Shown: positions 7,553-17,793, numbered from the stretch's first letter. The stretch is 64,000 bases of DNA from Micromonospora polyrhachis (GCF_014203835.1 NZ_JACHJW010000001.1:4166501-4230500); one strand, 5' to 3'. Made by a program: numbers and translations. The notes: generated by a model not told the origin, from the sequence alone.

Positions 7553-8299
7553 ATGTTGTCGTTTGACGGGCTCACCGACCTCTGGGACCGGCTCTTCGGG
7601 GCACAGCCGGACCCGCCACCGCTGCTCGTCCTGATCACCGGGCTGCTCGCGCTCGTCGTGGTGCTGACCCGGCTGCCATGGCGGATCGGCCGCAATGCGA
7701 TCACCATCGCCCACGAGGGCGGCCACGCACTCGCCGCACTGCTGACCGGTCGCCGGCTGCACGGCATCCGGCTGCACTCGGACACCTCCGGGCTGACCCT
7801 GTCGGCCGGGCGGCCGACCGGCTTCGGCATGGTGCTGACGCTGCTCGCCGGCTACATCGCGCCTTCGCTCGTCGGCCTGGCCGGTGCCTGGCTGCTCGGC
7901 GGCAACCGGATCACCCTGCTGCTCTGGGGCGCGGTCGTACTGCTGCTCGCCATGCTGGTGATGATCCGCAACGTCTTCGGCATCGTGTCGATCGTGGTCA
8001 CCACCGCGGTTGTACTGGGTGTCTCCTGGTACGCCTCGCCGGACGTGCAGGCCGCGTTCGCGTACGCGGGGGTGTGGTTCCTGCTGATCGGCGGGGTACG
8101 ACCGGTCGGCGAGTTGCAGTCCCTGCGCAGTCGGGGCCGGATGCCCCAGTCGGACGCGGACCAACTCGCCGGGGTGACCCCGCTACCGGCGCTGTTCTGG
8201 GTGGGCCTCTTCGGCGTCATCAACCTGATCGCGTTGCTGGTCGGCGCAACCCTGCTTGCTGGCCCGATACTTACCGAGTTCGGCCTGTTCGCAGAGTAG
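7553..8299 (+). CDS. M50-family-like membrane metalloprotease
   Basis: 248 residues with about six membrane spans and the zinc motif HEGGH in the second span (AITIAHEGGHALAALL). This is the M50B-like peptidase group, widespread in actinobacteria. The ATG at 7553 was chosen because the sequence before it is low in coding character. No PDZ or CBS domain is present. It is divergent from the Uma2 gene. Substrate unknown; intramembrane cleavage is inferred from the HExxH-like motif. Confidence 0.8.
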   Translation: MLSFDGLTDLWDRLFGAQPDPPPLLVLITGLLALVVVLTRLPWRIGRNAITIAHEGGHALAALLTGRRLHGIRLHSDTSGLTLSAGRPTGFGMVLTLLAGYIAPSLVGLAGAWLLGGNRITLLLWGAVVLLLAMLVMIRNVFGIVSIVVTTAVVLGVSWYASPDVQAAFAYAGVWFLLIGGVRPVGELQSLRSRGRMPQSDADQLAGVTPLPALFWVGLFGVINLIALLVGATLLAGPILTEFGLFAE

Positions 8300-8387
8300 C
8301 GGTAACAGCGAGTCCGGCAACGAGCTGGATCCTGTCGTGGGCACAGCTGATGGGCTCGCCTCAGATCCTTGGCCTTTGAGTTACCCC

Positions 8388-8978
8388 TTATGGCGTCGGC
8401 CCGTTGGGAGTGTCGGCGATCTGAGCGACGAGAAAATCGAGTCGTTCGTCCTGGCCGTCCGGGGGGATGCGGTTGCTGTCCGACAGGACGGCCAGGCCGT
8501 GCAACGCGCTCCAGATGATTTCGGCGGACAGCCCCCGTCGCGCGTTGTCCGGGCGGAAGCAGTTGACGAACTCGCCGAAAGCAGCCCGCAGTGGAGGTGG
8601 TGTCTCGGCGCTCGCGAACTTCACGTCGGTGGGCAGGACGAACATGGCCTGGTACAGGGCAGGCCGGTCGGTCGCGAATTCCAGGTAGGCGTGGCAGACG
8701 GCGCGCAGGGCCTGCCCCGGTTCGAGGGCGGCCAGCCGTGCGCGACGCAGGTGGGCGGCGAGTTCGCTGAAGCCGTCGATGGCGACGGCGCTCACGATGG
8801 CGTTCTTGCCGTTGAAGTGGCTGTACAGCACCGGCTGGCTGTATTCGACGCGTTCAGATAGCCGTCGTGTCGTCACCGCCTCCCAGCCTTCGGCTTCCGC
8901 GAGTTCGCGCGCGGCCGTGACGATCAGTTGATGGCGGTGGGCGCGTTCACGTTCGCGGCGCTCGTTGATGGCGGACAT
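8388..8978 (-). CDS. TetR family transcriptional regulator
   Basis: 196 residues. The N-terminal HTH (about 15-60) has the TetR core (IVTAARELAEAEGWEAVTTRRLSERVEYSQPVLYSHFNGKNAIVSAVA). The C-terminal helical domain resembles the WHG/TetR_C group (LRAVCHAYLEFATDRPALYQAMF). It is divergent from the DUF4267 gene, with an inverted repeat around a promoter between them, so it most likely represses that gene and itself. Confidence 0.92.
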   Translation of the reverse strand: MSAINERRERERAHRHQLIVTAARELAEAEGWEAVTTRRLSERVEYSQPVLYSHFNGKNAIVSAVAIDGFSELAAHLRRARLAALEPGQALRAVCHAYLEFATDRPALYQAMFVLPTDVKFASAETPPPLRAAFGEFVNCFRPDNARRGLSAEIIWSALHGLAVLSDSNRIPPDGQDERLDFLVAQIADTPNGPTP

Positions 8979-8987
8979 GACGGCATC

Positions 8988-9042
8988 CTAGCAATGCTTG
9001 ACATTCTATCGAGGCTAGATTTATGGTCGCTACCATTGCTAG
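8988..9042 (+). promoter_or_regulatory. TetR operator-like arms flanking a sigma70-type promoter
   Basis: CTAGCAATG (8988-8996) and its exact complement CATTGCTAG (9034-9042) flank TTGACA (8998-9003), an 18-base spacer and TATGGT (9022-9027). The promoter faces the DUF4267 gene. A dimer or pair of dimers bound to the arms would cover it. Confidence 0.6.
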
Positions 9043-9090
9043 CGCCGCTAGGAATTCTTGTAGCGCTGCCGTCTAGAGGGGAAGCAACCC

Positions 9091-9468
9091 ATGCTCACCA
9101 ACGTCGCCACCGTGCTAGCCGGACTGATCGGAGCAGGCATCATCTTCATGGGCGCGCGCGCCTTCTGGGCACCGCAGGCCGCAGTCGGCTTCGGCATTCC
9201 CGGCACGCCGGTCAAGGACCCCAACTTCCAGGCCTGGCTATCCGTCAAGGCCGTGCGCGACATAGCCTCGGGGCTCTTCATCCTCATCCTGCTGGCCGGA
9301 GCGACACCCCACCTACTGGGCTGGTTCATGCTGGCCGCCACCGGTATACCCGCCGGCGACGCACTGATCGTGTGGCGCAGCAACGGGCCCAAGGCGGCCG
9401 TTTACGGCATCCACGGGGCCACCGCCGTGGTGATGCTGGCGATCAGTGTCCTCCTGTTCGTCGGGTAA
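9091..9468 (+). CDS. DUF4267 membrane protein
   Basis: 125 residues with four predicted membrane spans and the family pattern FGIPGTP...FQAWLSVKAVRDIASGL near the middle. Usually found beside TetR regulators, as here. Function of the family is unknown. It has a good promoter (9 bases into the TetR-DUF4267 gap) and probably forms a single-gene unit controlled by the divergent TetR protein. Confidence 0.85.
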   Translation: MLTNVATVLAGLIGAGIIFMGARAFWAPQAAVGFGIPGTPVKDPNFQAWLSVKAVRDIASGLFILILLAGATPHLLGWFMLAATGIPAGDALIVWRSNGPKAAVYGIHGATAVVMLAISVLLFVG

Positions 9469-9596
9469 CCGATTGCCACGCCGCTCCGGCTGGATATTGG
9501 GGCCACTGACGGATGGAGCTGACGACGACAGGTGCCGTCAAGGGGCGTACCCGGTGAAACACGGCGGCGAAGCAGGGCAGGCATCGAGGTTCTACA

Positions 9597-10223
9597 TTGG
9601 CGCGTTATCGTGCGATCCTGGGCGCTGTGCAGACGATGTCGCCTCGATTTCACTTCTCCGTCGGGTTCACGCACGCCCGATCGATGCGGATCGCGACGGA
9701 GGTGTTCCTCGGTGTCCTGATCACCGCCTCCGCTGCCTTTGTCGGATACATGATCGGGCAACTGGTGATGTGGGGAACCGCCGACTCCATCGCTGATGAG
9801 CAGAAGTGGTTGCCCCCGTTGGTGGCTGTGATCCTGATGGTGCCGGCAGCACTCTGTTCGGTGCTGATGGTTGCCGCCGTCGTCCGAAGGGGAGCTTGGT
9901 TGAGCGGCACCCAACTGACCGTACGGGTGCTGCGGCGGCGGACCGTTGATCTGGCGACCGCCCGGTCGGTGGCACTGGACATGGTTCCCAGGCCGAGGAA
10001 GCTCGCTCCGCCGCTGCCCCAGTTGTCGGTGGTCGGTGCCGACGGTCGAACGCTGCGGCTGCGGCTGGCCAGCCGAGAAGGGCATCCACTGCCACAGGAG
10101 CAGCTACTCGGACTCGCCACCGTATTGTCGACCGCACGTTACCCGGGTGCGGCAGAAACGGTGTCGTGGCTGCGGGATGCCGCCGCACAGGCCATTCCCA
10201 CGGTTCGTAGGCTGAGTAAATGA
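9597..10223 (+). CDS. Hypothetical membrane protein
   Basis: 208 residues from a TTG; a GTG at codon 11 or ATG at codon 14 is also possible. Two membrane spans (about 30-55 and 75-95) are followed by a beta-rich cytoplasmic domain (WLSGTQLTVRVLRRRTVDLATARSVAL...LSVVGADGRTLRLRLAS) that looks like a divergent PH domain. It ends 13 bases before the ECF41 gene on the same strand. No assigned function. Confidence 0.7.
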   Translation: MARYRAILGAVQTMSPRFHFSVGFTHARSMRIATEVFLGVLITASAAFVGYMIGQLVMWGTADSIADEQKWLPPLVAVILMVPAALCSVLMVAAVVRRGAWLSGTQLTVRVLRRRTVDLATARSVALDMVPRPRKLAPPLPQLSVVGADGRTLRLRLASREGHPLPQEQLLGLATVLSTARYPGAAETVSWLRDAAAQAIPTVRRLSK

Positions 10224-10236
10224 CTGTGCCGACTCG

Positions 10237-11205
10237 ATGGAACTGACGTCGGAGTTCGAGCAGCACCGGCCGTACCTGATGGCGGTCGCGTACCGGATGC
10301 TGGGCAGCCGCACCGAGGCGGAGGACGTCGTACAGGAGGCGTGGCTGCGCTACCAGGCCGCCGACCGAGACGGTATCCAGGAGCTTCGGGGCTGGCTCAC
10401 CACCGTCACCGGCCGGCTCTGCCTCGACACGTTGCGCTCGGCCCGGGTACGCCGAGAGGCGTACGTCGGGCCGTGGCTGCCCGAGCCGATCGTGTCCCGG
10501 CTACCGACCGGCCCGGAGCAGGGCGAAGCCGTCGACCCGGCCGACCGGGCGGTACGCCGGGACGAGGTCAGCTACGCCCTGCTGGTGGTGATGGAACGGC
10601 TGACCCCGGAGCAGCGGGTCGCCTTCGTCCTGCACGACGTGTTCGCGGTCCCGTTTCCCGAGATCGCCAGCCTGCTCGGCAGCACCGACGTGGCGGTCCG
10701 CCAACTCGCTTCCCGGGCCCGGCGGGTCGTGGCCGCCGAGGACGGTTCAGCGCGTCACCGGCCGGACCCGGCCGAGCAGCGTCGGGTGGTCGACGCCTTC
10801 GTCCGGGCTGTGGAGGCCGGTGACCTGGACGCGCTGCTGGGCGTGCTCGCGCCGACCGTCACCGCGACCGGCGACGGCGGCGGTGTGGTCAACGCCGGCC
10901 GGCGCTCGATCGTGGGTGCGGAGAAGGTGGCGCGGTTCCTGCTGGGCATATTGCGTCGGGCGGTGGACGAAAGCGGCACGCTGCTGGTCGAGCCGATCCT
11001 GGTCAACGGCGACCTGGGTCTGCTGGTGGACCTGACCCGGCCCCAAGGTCCGGCACTGCGGTTCAGCATGGCGTTCGCGTTCGACGAATCGGGTCGGATC
11101 GCGCACATCTACGACCAGCTCAACCCGGCCAAGCTCACCGGGCTGCCACCACGGCTGACACCGGGGCTGCCAGCACAGCTCAGCTCTGCGGAGCAGCCTC
11201 GCTGA
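10237..11205 (+). CDS. ECF41-type RNA polymerase sigma factor with fused SnoaL-like domain
   Basis: 322 residues. Sigma2 (YLMAVAYRMLGSRTEAEDVVQEAWLRY) and sigma4 (LTPEQRVAFVLHDVFAVPFPEIASLLGSTDVAVRQLASRARR) are joined by a linker carrying WLPEP. The C-terminal 130 residues form a SnoaL-like regulatory domain with DGGG and NPAKL, close to the DGGG and NPDKL motifs of ECF41 factors. In this group the C-terminal domain replaces a separate anti-sigma factor. The gene is convergent with, and overlaps by 26 bp, a carboxymuconolactone-decarboxylase-like gene, the standard ECF41 partner and target. Confidence 0.93.
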   Translation: MELTSEFEQHRPYLMAVAYRMLGSRTEAEDVVQEAWLRYQAADRDGIQELRGWLTTVTGRLCLDTLRSARVRREAYVGPWLPEPIVSRLPTGPEQGEAVDPADRAVRRDEVSYALLVVMERLTPEQRVAFVLHDVFAVPFPEIASLLGSTDVAVRQLASRARRVVAAEDGSARHRPDPAEQRRVVDAFVRAVEAGDLDALLGVLAPTVTATGDGGGVVNAGRRSIVGAEKVARFLLGILRRAVDESGTLLVEPILVNGDLGLLVDLTRPQGPALRFSMAFAFDESGRIAHIYDQLNPAKLTGLPPRLTPGLPAQLSSAEQPR

Positions 11206-11776
11206 TCTGCGTCGCCCAGGGCACCGGGCAGGCGTCCCCGCTGGTGTAGCCCTGGGCGGTTAGGCCGAGCGCGTGGTTGGTCCGGGCCCGCATGTTCTCC
11301 AGGCTGATCGCGTACGTCAGCTCGACCAACTGTGCCTCGTCCAGGTGTTCGCGAAGCGCGGTGACCAGTTCGTCGGTGACGTCCATCGGCAGGTCGGTCA
11401 TCGCGTCGGCGAACCGGAGGGCGAGCTTCTCCAGCTCGGTGAAGGCGTCCGAGGTCTGGTAGCGGCTCAGCTCCCGGTGCCGCTCCACCGAGAAGCCGGC
11501 CTTGAGCGTGAGCATGGTGCCGAAGTCGACGCACCAGGAGCAGCCGACTCTCGTGGCCACCCGGTGCACCACCAGGTCCCGTAGCGCTGCGTCGAGGCGG
11601 CCTACCGCCTTCCCGTACGTCATCTCGTGCACCGCCGACGTCCACATCAGCGCGGGGTGGTGGGCGGCGGCTCGGAACGGTTCCGGTACCTCGCCGTACA
11701 TGCGTCGGGCGACCCGGAACGCGAGCCGAGTCAGCCAGCTTGCCTGCTTGTCAGCAACGAGTGCGATACGTGTCAT
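11180..11776 (-). CDS. Carboxymuconolactone decarboxylase (AhpD-like) family protein
   Basis: 198 residues of AhpD fold with the redox pair Cys79-Ser-Trp-Cys82 in the pattern RDLVVHRVATRVGCSWCVDFG. Such COE proteins (carboxymuconolactone decarboxylase, oxidoreductase, epimerase) are the usual neighbours and regulatory targets of ECF41 sigma factors; their physiological reaction is unknown but peroxidase-like chemistry is likely. An ECF41-type promoter lies 9 bases before the ATG, leaving almost no 5' leader. Its 3' end overlaps that of the sigma gene. Confidence 0.9.
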   Translation of the reverse strand: MTRIALVADKQASWLTRLAFRVARRMYGEVPEPFRAAAHHPALMWTSAVHEMTYGKAVGRLDAALRDLVVHRVATRVGCSWCVDFGTMLTLKAGFSVERHRELSRYQTSDAFTELEKLALRFADAMTDLPMDVTDELVTALREHLDEAQLVELTYAISLENMRARTNHALGLTAQGYTSGDACPVPWATQISEAAPQS

Positions 11777-11784
11777 GCGGAGAG

Positions 11785-11811
11785 GACGGGCCGGGTCGGT
11801 GCGGTGTGACC
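11785..11811 (-). promoter_or_regulatory. ECF41-type promoter of the AhpD-like gene
   Basis: Reading on the minus strand, GGTCACA (11811-11805), exactly 16 bases, then CGTC (11788-11785). This differs by one base from the ECF41 signature TGTCACA-N16-CGTC as I recall it. The ATG begins 8 bases after the -10 element, so the transcript would be leaderless or nearly so, and no Shine-Dalgarno is present. Confidence 0.7.
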
Positions 11812-11853
11812 GGCTGAGAGCTGGGTCACGGACCCGACCCGCCCGTCAACGCA

Positions 11854-13446
<1,593 letters not shown>

Positions 13447-13530
13447 GCCAGCGATCGTAACGATGGTTAAGCCCGTTGGCGCTGTGCACTTCCCCTCAAT
13501 CGCCGCTGGGCACCTCCATGCGTGGCCCAC

Positions 13531-13622
13531 CGGCGGCGTCGCAGACCGACCGGCGAGCGGCGAGCGGCGGCGTCGCAGACCGACCGGCGAGCGGCGAGCG
13601 GCGGCGTCGCAGACCGACCGGT
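13531..13622. repeat. 34-bp tandem repeat, 2.7 copies
   Basis: Units start at 13531, 13565 and 13599 (CGGCGGCGTCGCAGACCGAC...). Copies are identical until the third breaks off. It lies between the divergent accD and birA genes, close to where the birA promoter should be. Confidence 0.9.
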
Positions 13623-13652
13623 GACCGACGTTGCCGGGCGTAGGCTGACCGG

Positions 13653-14528
13653 ATGCCTGGCTCGCCGTACACGGATCTGGACCGCCCGCCGCTGGACGAA
13701 CGTCGGCTGCGTCGGGCGCTGGTCACCCCGTACGGGCCGTGGAACCGGTTGGAGCTACGCGCCGAGACCGGCTCGACCAACGAGGACGTGGCCACCGCCG
13801 CCCGAACCGGCGAACCGGAAGGGCTGGTGATCGTCGCCGAGCGGCAGACCGCCGGTCGGGGGCGGCGCGGTCGGGTCTGGCAGTCGCCGGCCCGCGCGGG
13901 CCTCGCGACCAGCGTGCTGCTCCGGCCCGGCGAGGCGGACGCGCATCACGGTTGGGAACCCGCACCCCCCTCCCGGTACGGCTGGCTGCCGTTGTTGGCC
14001 GGCGTCGCGCTGGTCGAGGCGGTGTCCCAGCTGACCGAGCTGGAGGCGGCCCTGAAATGGCCGAACGACCTGCTGATCGGCGGGGCGAAGTGCGGCGGGA
14101 TCCTGGCCGAGGCGTTGCCGGCGGCCGACCCCGGTCAGCCGCCCGCCATTGTGCTCGGTATCGGGCTCAACGTGACGCTGCGCGCCGACGAGCTGCCGTC
14201 GAACCCCACCGGGTTGCCCGCCACTTCCCTGCGGCTGGCCGGTGCCCCGGTCACCGACCGCGATCCGCTGTTGCGTGCCCTGCTCCGCGCGCTGGCCGCC
14301 TGGTACGGCCGTTGGCGGGCGGTGGACGGGGACGCGGAGGCGTGCGGCCTACGTGACGTCTATCTCGACTCCTGCGACACCATCAGCCGTCAGGTGCGGG
14401 TGCTGTTGCCGACGGGCGTCGATCTGATCGGCGAGGCGACGAGTGTCGACCCGGACGGTCAGCTGGTGGTCCGGTCTGCCGACGGCGAGCACCGGGTGGC
14501 CGCCGGGGACATTCTTCACCTCCGCTGA
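13653..14528 (+). CDS. birA: Biotin--[acetyl-CoA-carboxylase] ligase
   Basis: 291 residues. The catalytic domain has the biotinyl-AMP loop [44 protein letters not shown] and a C-terminal SH3-like domain ([27 protein letters not shown]). The N-terminal HTH of bifunctional BirA repressors is absent, so this is a ligase only. It attaches biotin to the carboxylase alpha subunit, fitting its place next to the carboxylase beta gene. Confidence 0.95.
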   Translation: MPGSPYTDLDRPPLDERRLRRALVTPYGPWNRLELRAETGSTNEDVATAARTGEPEGLVIVAERQTAGRGRRGRVWQSPARAGLATSVLLRPGEADAHHGWEPAPPSRYGWLPLLAGVALVEAVSQLTELEAALKWPNDLLIGGAKCGGILAEALPAADPGQPPAIVLGIGLNVTLRADELPSNPTGLPATSLRLAGAPVTDRDPLLRALLRALAAWYGRWRAVDGDAEACGLRDVYLDSCDTISRQVRVLLPTGVDLIGEATSVDPDGQLVVRSADGEHRVAAGDILHLR

Positions 14529-14647
14529 GGAGCGGGCCAGAGCAGTCTGGGCGGGCGGCGCAAAAAGTCCCGACCGTCAGGTACGCCATCTCGTGGACCG
14601 GAGCCGCTACGGTCAGCGCGGACATTCGCGTACACGAGGAGGTTGGC

Positions 14648-15220
14648 GTGGCATTCCCCGAAGACGTGCTCACTGAGGACGAGCATGTCGTACTGCACCT
14701 GCATCCGCACTGGAAGGCACTGATCCGGCCGGTGCTGGTGCTGGTGCTCGCCATCGCCGCAGTGGTGGTCGGCTCCGTGTTCCTGCCCGAGGGCGGCGCC
14801 GGCACGATCGGGCTCTACGTCATCGCCGGGCTCGGCCTGGCGCTGGTGGGGTGGCTCAGCCTGTGGCCGTTCCTGGTCTGGCGTACTACCCACTATCTGT
14901 TCACGAACGAGCGGGTGCTGCTCCAGCACGGTGTGCTCGCCCGGGAGCGTCGGGACATCCCGCTGGGCCGGATAAACGACCATTCGATGAGCCAGCGGTT
15001 CATCGAGCGGCTGCTTGGTTGCGGCACGTTGACCATTGAGTCGGCCGGTGAGCGGGGCCAGTCGGTGCTGGTCGACATCCCGGGAGTGGAGCAGGTGCAG
15101 ACCAAGCTCTACGAGTTGGTGGAGGACCATCACGACAAGCATTCGCTCGGTGACGGCGAGATGCGGAACATCCTCGCCGACATGAACGAGGGCAAGCCGC
15201 TGCGCGAGCAGCCGCAGTAG
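14648..15220 (+). CDS. PH domain-containing membrane protein
   Basis: 190 residues. Two membrane spans (about 27-47 and 57-78) are followed by a bacterial PH (bPH_2) domain (TTHYLFTNERVLLQHGVLARERRDIPLGRINDHSMSQRFIERLLGCGTLTIESAGERG), then a charged helical tail. GTG is the codon before an upstream GAGGAGG-like site. This protein adjacent to birA is a frequent actinobacterial arrangement. Function unknown, probably membrane-associated. Confidence 0.85.
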   Translation: MAFPEDVLTEDEHVVLHLHPHWKALIRPVLVLVLAIAAVVVGSVFLPEGGAGTIGLYVIAGLGLALVGWLSLWPFLVWRTTHYLFTNERVLLQHGVLARERRDIPLGRINDHSMSQRFIERLLGCGTLTIESAGERGQSVLVDIPGVEQVQTKLYELVEDHHDKHSLGDGEMRNILADMNEGKPLREQPQ

Positions 15221-15335
15221 TTCAACGAGGCCGGGTACCGGTCAGCGAGGTGGGGCAGTAGTCAACGAGGCCGGGGAGGCTGCGGGCCGGCTCCTGGTGG
15301 AGCCGGTTGGTCGGCCCCGGCCTGCGTGGCGAGGT

Positions 15336-15848
15336 CTAAGCCCCGGCCTGCCTGGCTTGGTCGCCCCCGGTCCGCATGACGAACCAACCTCGGAAGCGGG
15401 TCCGCAGTACCTCGCGTTCGGGCTGGCCGTCGGCGTCCAGCCGGATCATCGTGCCGATCAGGGTGACGGTGCCGAGCCCGGGGCGGGCGGTCGACGGCTT
15501 GCTCCCCACCACGTCGAGTCGTACGGCGAGCCGATCGTCGGCGCGTACCGGGGCCAGCCAGCGGAGCTCCTCCAGACCGGGGGACGCGTCGGCGGCGGCC
15601 CGGGACAGCAGGCTGTCCACATAGGCGCGCATGAAGAGGCTCACCGTGTAGAAGCCGCTTGCGATCAACCCGCCGTGGTGGCTCTGTCCGGCCATCGCCG
15701 CGTCGATGTGGTACCACTGCGGGTCGAATCGACGCGCGAAGGCCAACATCTCGGTCTCGTCGATGTCGACGACTCCGAGGTCGAAGCTCTGCCCGGGGGT
15801 CAGATCCTCGAAGAAGAGTTCAGCGGGGGCACCCGTGCCGGACCACAC
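15336..15848 (-). CDS. MaoC-like hydratase (hotdog fold)
   Basis: 170 residues. The N-terminus FFEDLTPGQSFDLGVVDIDETEMLAFARRFDPQWYHID matches MaoC dehydratases, with the catalytic Asp in DPQ and His in the YHID strand and a conserved GG-x-IASG helix. It would hydrate enoyl-CoA or a related acyl thioester. GTG start. It begins 11 bases after the GtrA gene ends, so the three minus-strand genes 17323 to 15336 may be one transcript. Confidence 0.85.
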   Translation of the reverse strand: MWSGTGAPAELFFEDLTPGQSFDLGVVDIDETEMLAFARRFDPQWYHIDAAMAGQSHHGGLIASGFYTVSLFMRAYVDSLLSRAAADASPGLEELRWLAPVRADDRLAVRLDVVGSKPSTARPGLGTVTLIGTMIRLDADGQPEREVLRTRFRGWFVMRTGGDQARQAGA

Positions 15849-15859
15849 GGCGGAGGTGG

Positions 15860-16714
15860 TCAGCGGCCCGAGGGCCGCTGGCTGGCGGCGTGCAGCTCGG
15901 CGGCGAGCTCGGCCTCCAGTTCGGCGTCGATCGAGTCGGCGAGTTTGCGGTCGGCTGCCGTGAGGTCCCGGTCGGCCGCCGTGAGGTCCTGGTCGACTGC
16001 GGTGAGGTCCCGCTCGGCCCTGGCGGGGTCCCGGTCCACCGGGACGAGCCGGCCGAGGGCGGCGTCGAGGTCCGAGTTGGTGGTCGGTGCCGACCGGGCC
16101 TGGGGCACCGTAACGGCACCGGCGGGGGCCTCGTCCGGAGTCGTCTCCTCCAGTTCGGCCACCGCCTCGGCGAACTCCGCGACCGGGTCCAGCTCGGCCA
16201 GGATCTCGCCGGGGTGCTCGTCGCGGGCGGCGGCGTCGACGTCGGGGGTGCCATCGGTGACCGGTGGTGCGGTGTCGACGTGGGTGGGGCCGAAGACGAA
16301 CGTGCGGTAGGACCAGAACCGGAAGGCGGTTCCCAGGACCAGGCCGGCGGTCTTGGCAACGTTGATCGCCAGCAGGCTGGTCATGCCCAGCCCGTACTTC
16401 GCCAGCGCCAGGACGCCCAACTCGATGACCAGCCCGGTGGCGTTGAACAGGAAGAACAGGGCGTATTCCCGGCGCATGGCCGACTTTGGTCGGTCCCGGT
16501 AGGTCCAGTGCCGATTCATCAGGTAGGACGTGATGGTGGCCACGACGGTCGCGATGACCGTTGCCTTCAGCTGACCATCGGCAAACACCGTCAGTGCGAG
16601 CGCATTGAACACTGCGTAGTTGATGATCGTGTTCGCGCCACCTACGATGCCGAACTTCAGCGCCTCGTGGACGAACTTCTGCCAGCGGTCGGGCAGTAGG
16701 CGGACAAGACGCAT
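15860..16714 (-). CDS. GtrA family membrane protein with long C-terminal tail
   Basis: 284 residues. Four membrane spans in 1-145 carry the GtrA/DPMS pattern (KFGIVGGANTIINYAVFNAL ... SYLMNRHWTYRDRPKSAMRREYALFFLFNATGLVIELG ... FRFWSYRTFVF). GtrA proteins are thought to flip polyprenyl-phosphate sugars. The tail (about 150-284) is acidic and includes DLTAVDQDLTAADRDLTAADRKL, a 7-residue repeat that could form a coiled coil and matches a 21-bp DNA repeat at about 15960-16020. It follows a second GtrA gene by 69 bases. Confidence 0.85.
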   Translation of the reverse strand: MRLVRLLPDRWQKFVHEALKFGIVGGANTIINYAVFNALALTVFADGQLKATVIATVVATITSYLMNRHWTYRDRPKSAMRREYALFFLFNATGLVIELGVLALAKYGLGMTSLLAINVAKTAGLVLGTAFRFWSYRTFVFGPTHVDTAPPVTDGTPDVDAAARDEHPGEILAELDPVAEFAEAVAELEETTPDEAPAGAVTVPQARSAPTTNSDLDAALGRLVPVDRDPARAERDLTAVDQDLTAADRDLTAADRKLADSIDAELEAELAAELHAASQRPSGR

Positions 16715-16783
16715 GTAGACACCTTAAAGCAGCGAGAGGGACGGACCGGAGAGCCCGGTGGGAGATGGGGGGAGAAACACTGA

Positions 16784-17323
16784 TTAGTCACTCTTCGTAA
16801 TCACATCGGGCGCATCCTGTGCTGCGGGTCCAACGAAGACGAAGCGTCGATAGGACCAGAAGCGGAACAGGGTGCCGAGGGCGGCGCCGACCAGGTTGGC
16901 GGAGATGTTGTCGGCCAGGAGTGACTTGAACACGGAGGGCCAGATGGCGCCCAGTCCGTAGTGGCTGATGCCGAGGCAGGCCACGGCGATGCCGAGCCCG
17001 ACGGCGTTGAAGAAGAAGTAGAGGGAGTATTCGCGGGCCATGCCGGACCGTTCTCGGTGTCGCCAGGTCCAGAACCGGTTGCCGACGAAGGCGATCGTCG
17101 CCGCGACCACCGTGGAGAAGGTCTTGGCGGTCAGTCGTTCCATGCCGAGTCGGGTGACCGCATAGTTGAACAGCGCAAGGTCTACGAAGAAGGCAAAACC
17201 GCCCACAACGCCAAATTTGCCCAACTCGCGGACGAGATGGCCAAACCGGTCGAGGAGTAGGTAGCGGAGGCCTCGACGGGTGCCCGATGGGCTCGGCTGG
17301 CCGCCGGTAACGGTCGATGGCAC
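16784..17323 (-). CDS. GtrA family membrane protein
   Basis: 179 residues, four membrane spans, the same family as the next gene and recognisably related to it (GKFGVVGGFAFFVDLALFNYAV..., VGNRFWTWRHRERSGMAREYSLYFFFNAVGLG..., FRFWSYRRFVFVGP). The tail is short. A tandem duplication that then diverged is likely. Probable role: translocation of a lipid-linked sugar for cell-envelope glycosylation. Confidence 0.9.
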   Translation of the reverse strand: MPSTVTGGQPSPSGTRRGLRYLLLDRFGHLVRELGKFGVVGGFAFFVDLALFNYAVTRLGMERLTAKTFSTVVAATIAFVGNRFWTWRHRERSGMAREYSLYFFFNAVGLGIAVACLGISHYGLGAIWPSVFKSLLADNISANLVGAALGTLFRFWSYRRFVFVGPAAQDAPDVITKSD

Positions 17324-17793
17324 GGGTTCGAGCCTACCGGCTGCGGCCCCCGCTCACCGGTAGCAACGTCGATCCGGGATGTCGGTGGAGCAGGCGGAAA
17401 AGCGGAAGTGTTGTCTGTGAGACAGAGGTTACCCTCTGTCAATTGTGGGGAAGTGGGATGGAATGAACGGCCAACCACCCGGACACCGCCCCGAGAACGA
17501 ACCGTCAGCCGTCTCGCCTCTCGCGAACCGCCAACTGTCCTAGAGGGAACTGGCGAAGATCAGAGATGGAGTTCGAAGGATTTGCGCGAAACTGCGCGTA
17601 GCAGCGACGAATAGTTCGCGTTGCGGCAGCTTGCCCAAAGCTTGTGCAGTTCTTCACAACCAGTCCCGCTGCCCCGGGCCTTCCCCCGGTTTACGCTGAT
17701 TGGAATCCCAGGTATCACGAAGGCGAAGCGGTTCCCGCCCGTCAGAGTCGTGCATCCCAATACCGGTCAATGTCGACCACAAGGAGATGTGTC
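17324..17793. other. 470-bp region before pckG with a perfect palindrome
   Basis: No convincing gene. GACAGAGG (17421-17428) TTAC CCTCTGTC (17433-17440) is a perfect 8-bp inverted repeat, either an operator or a small hairpin. The rest is less GC-rich than coding DNA and probably holds the divergent promoters of the GtrA gene and pckG. Confidence 0.5.
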
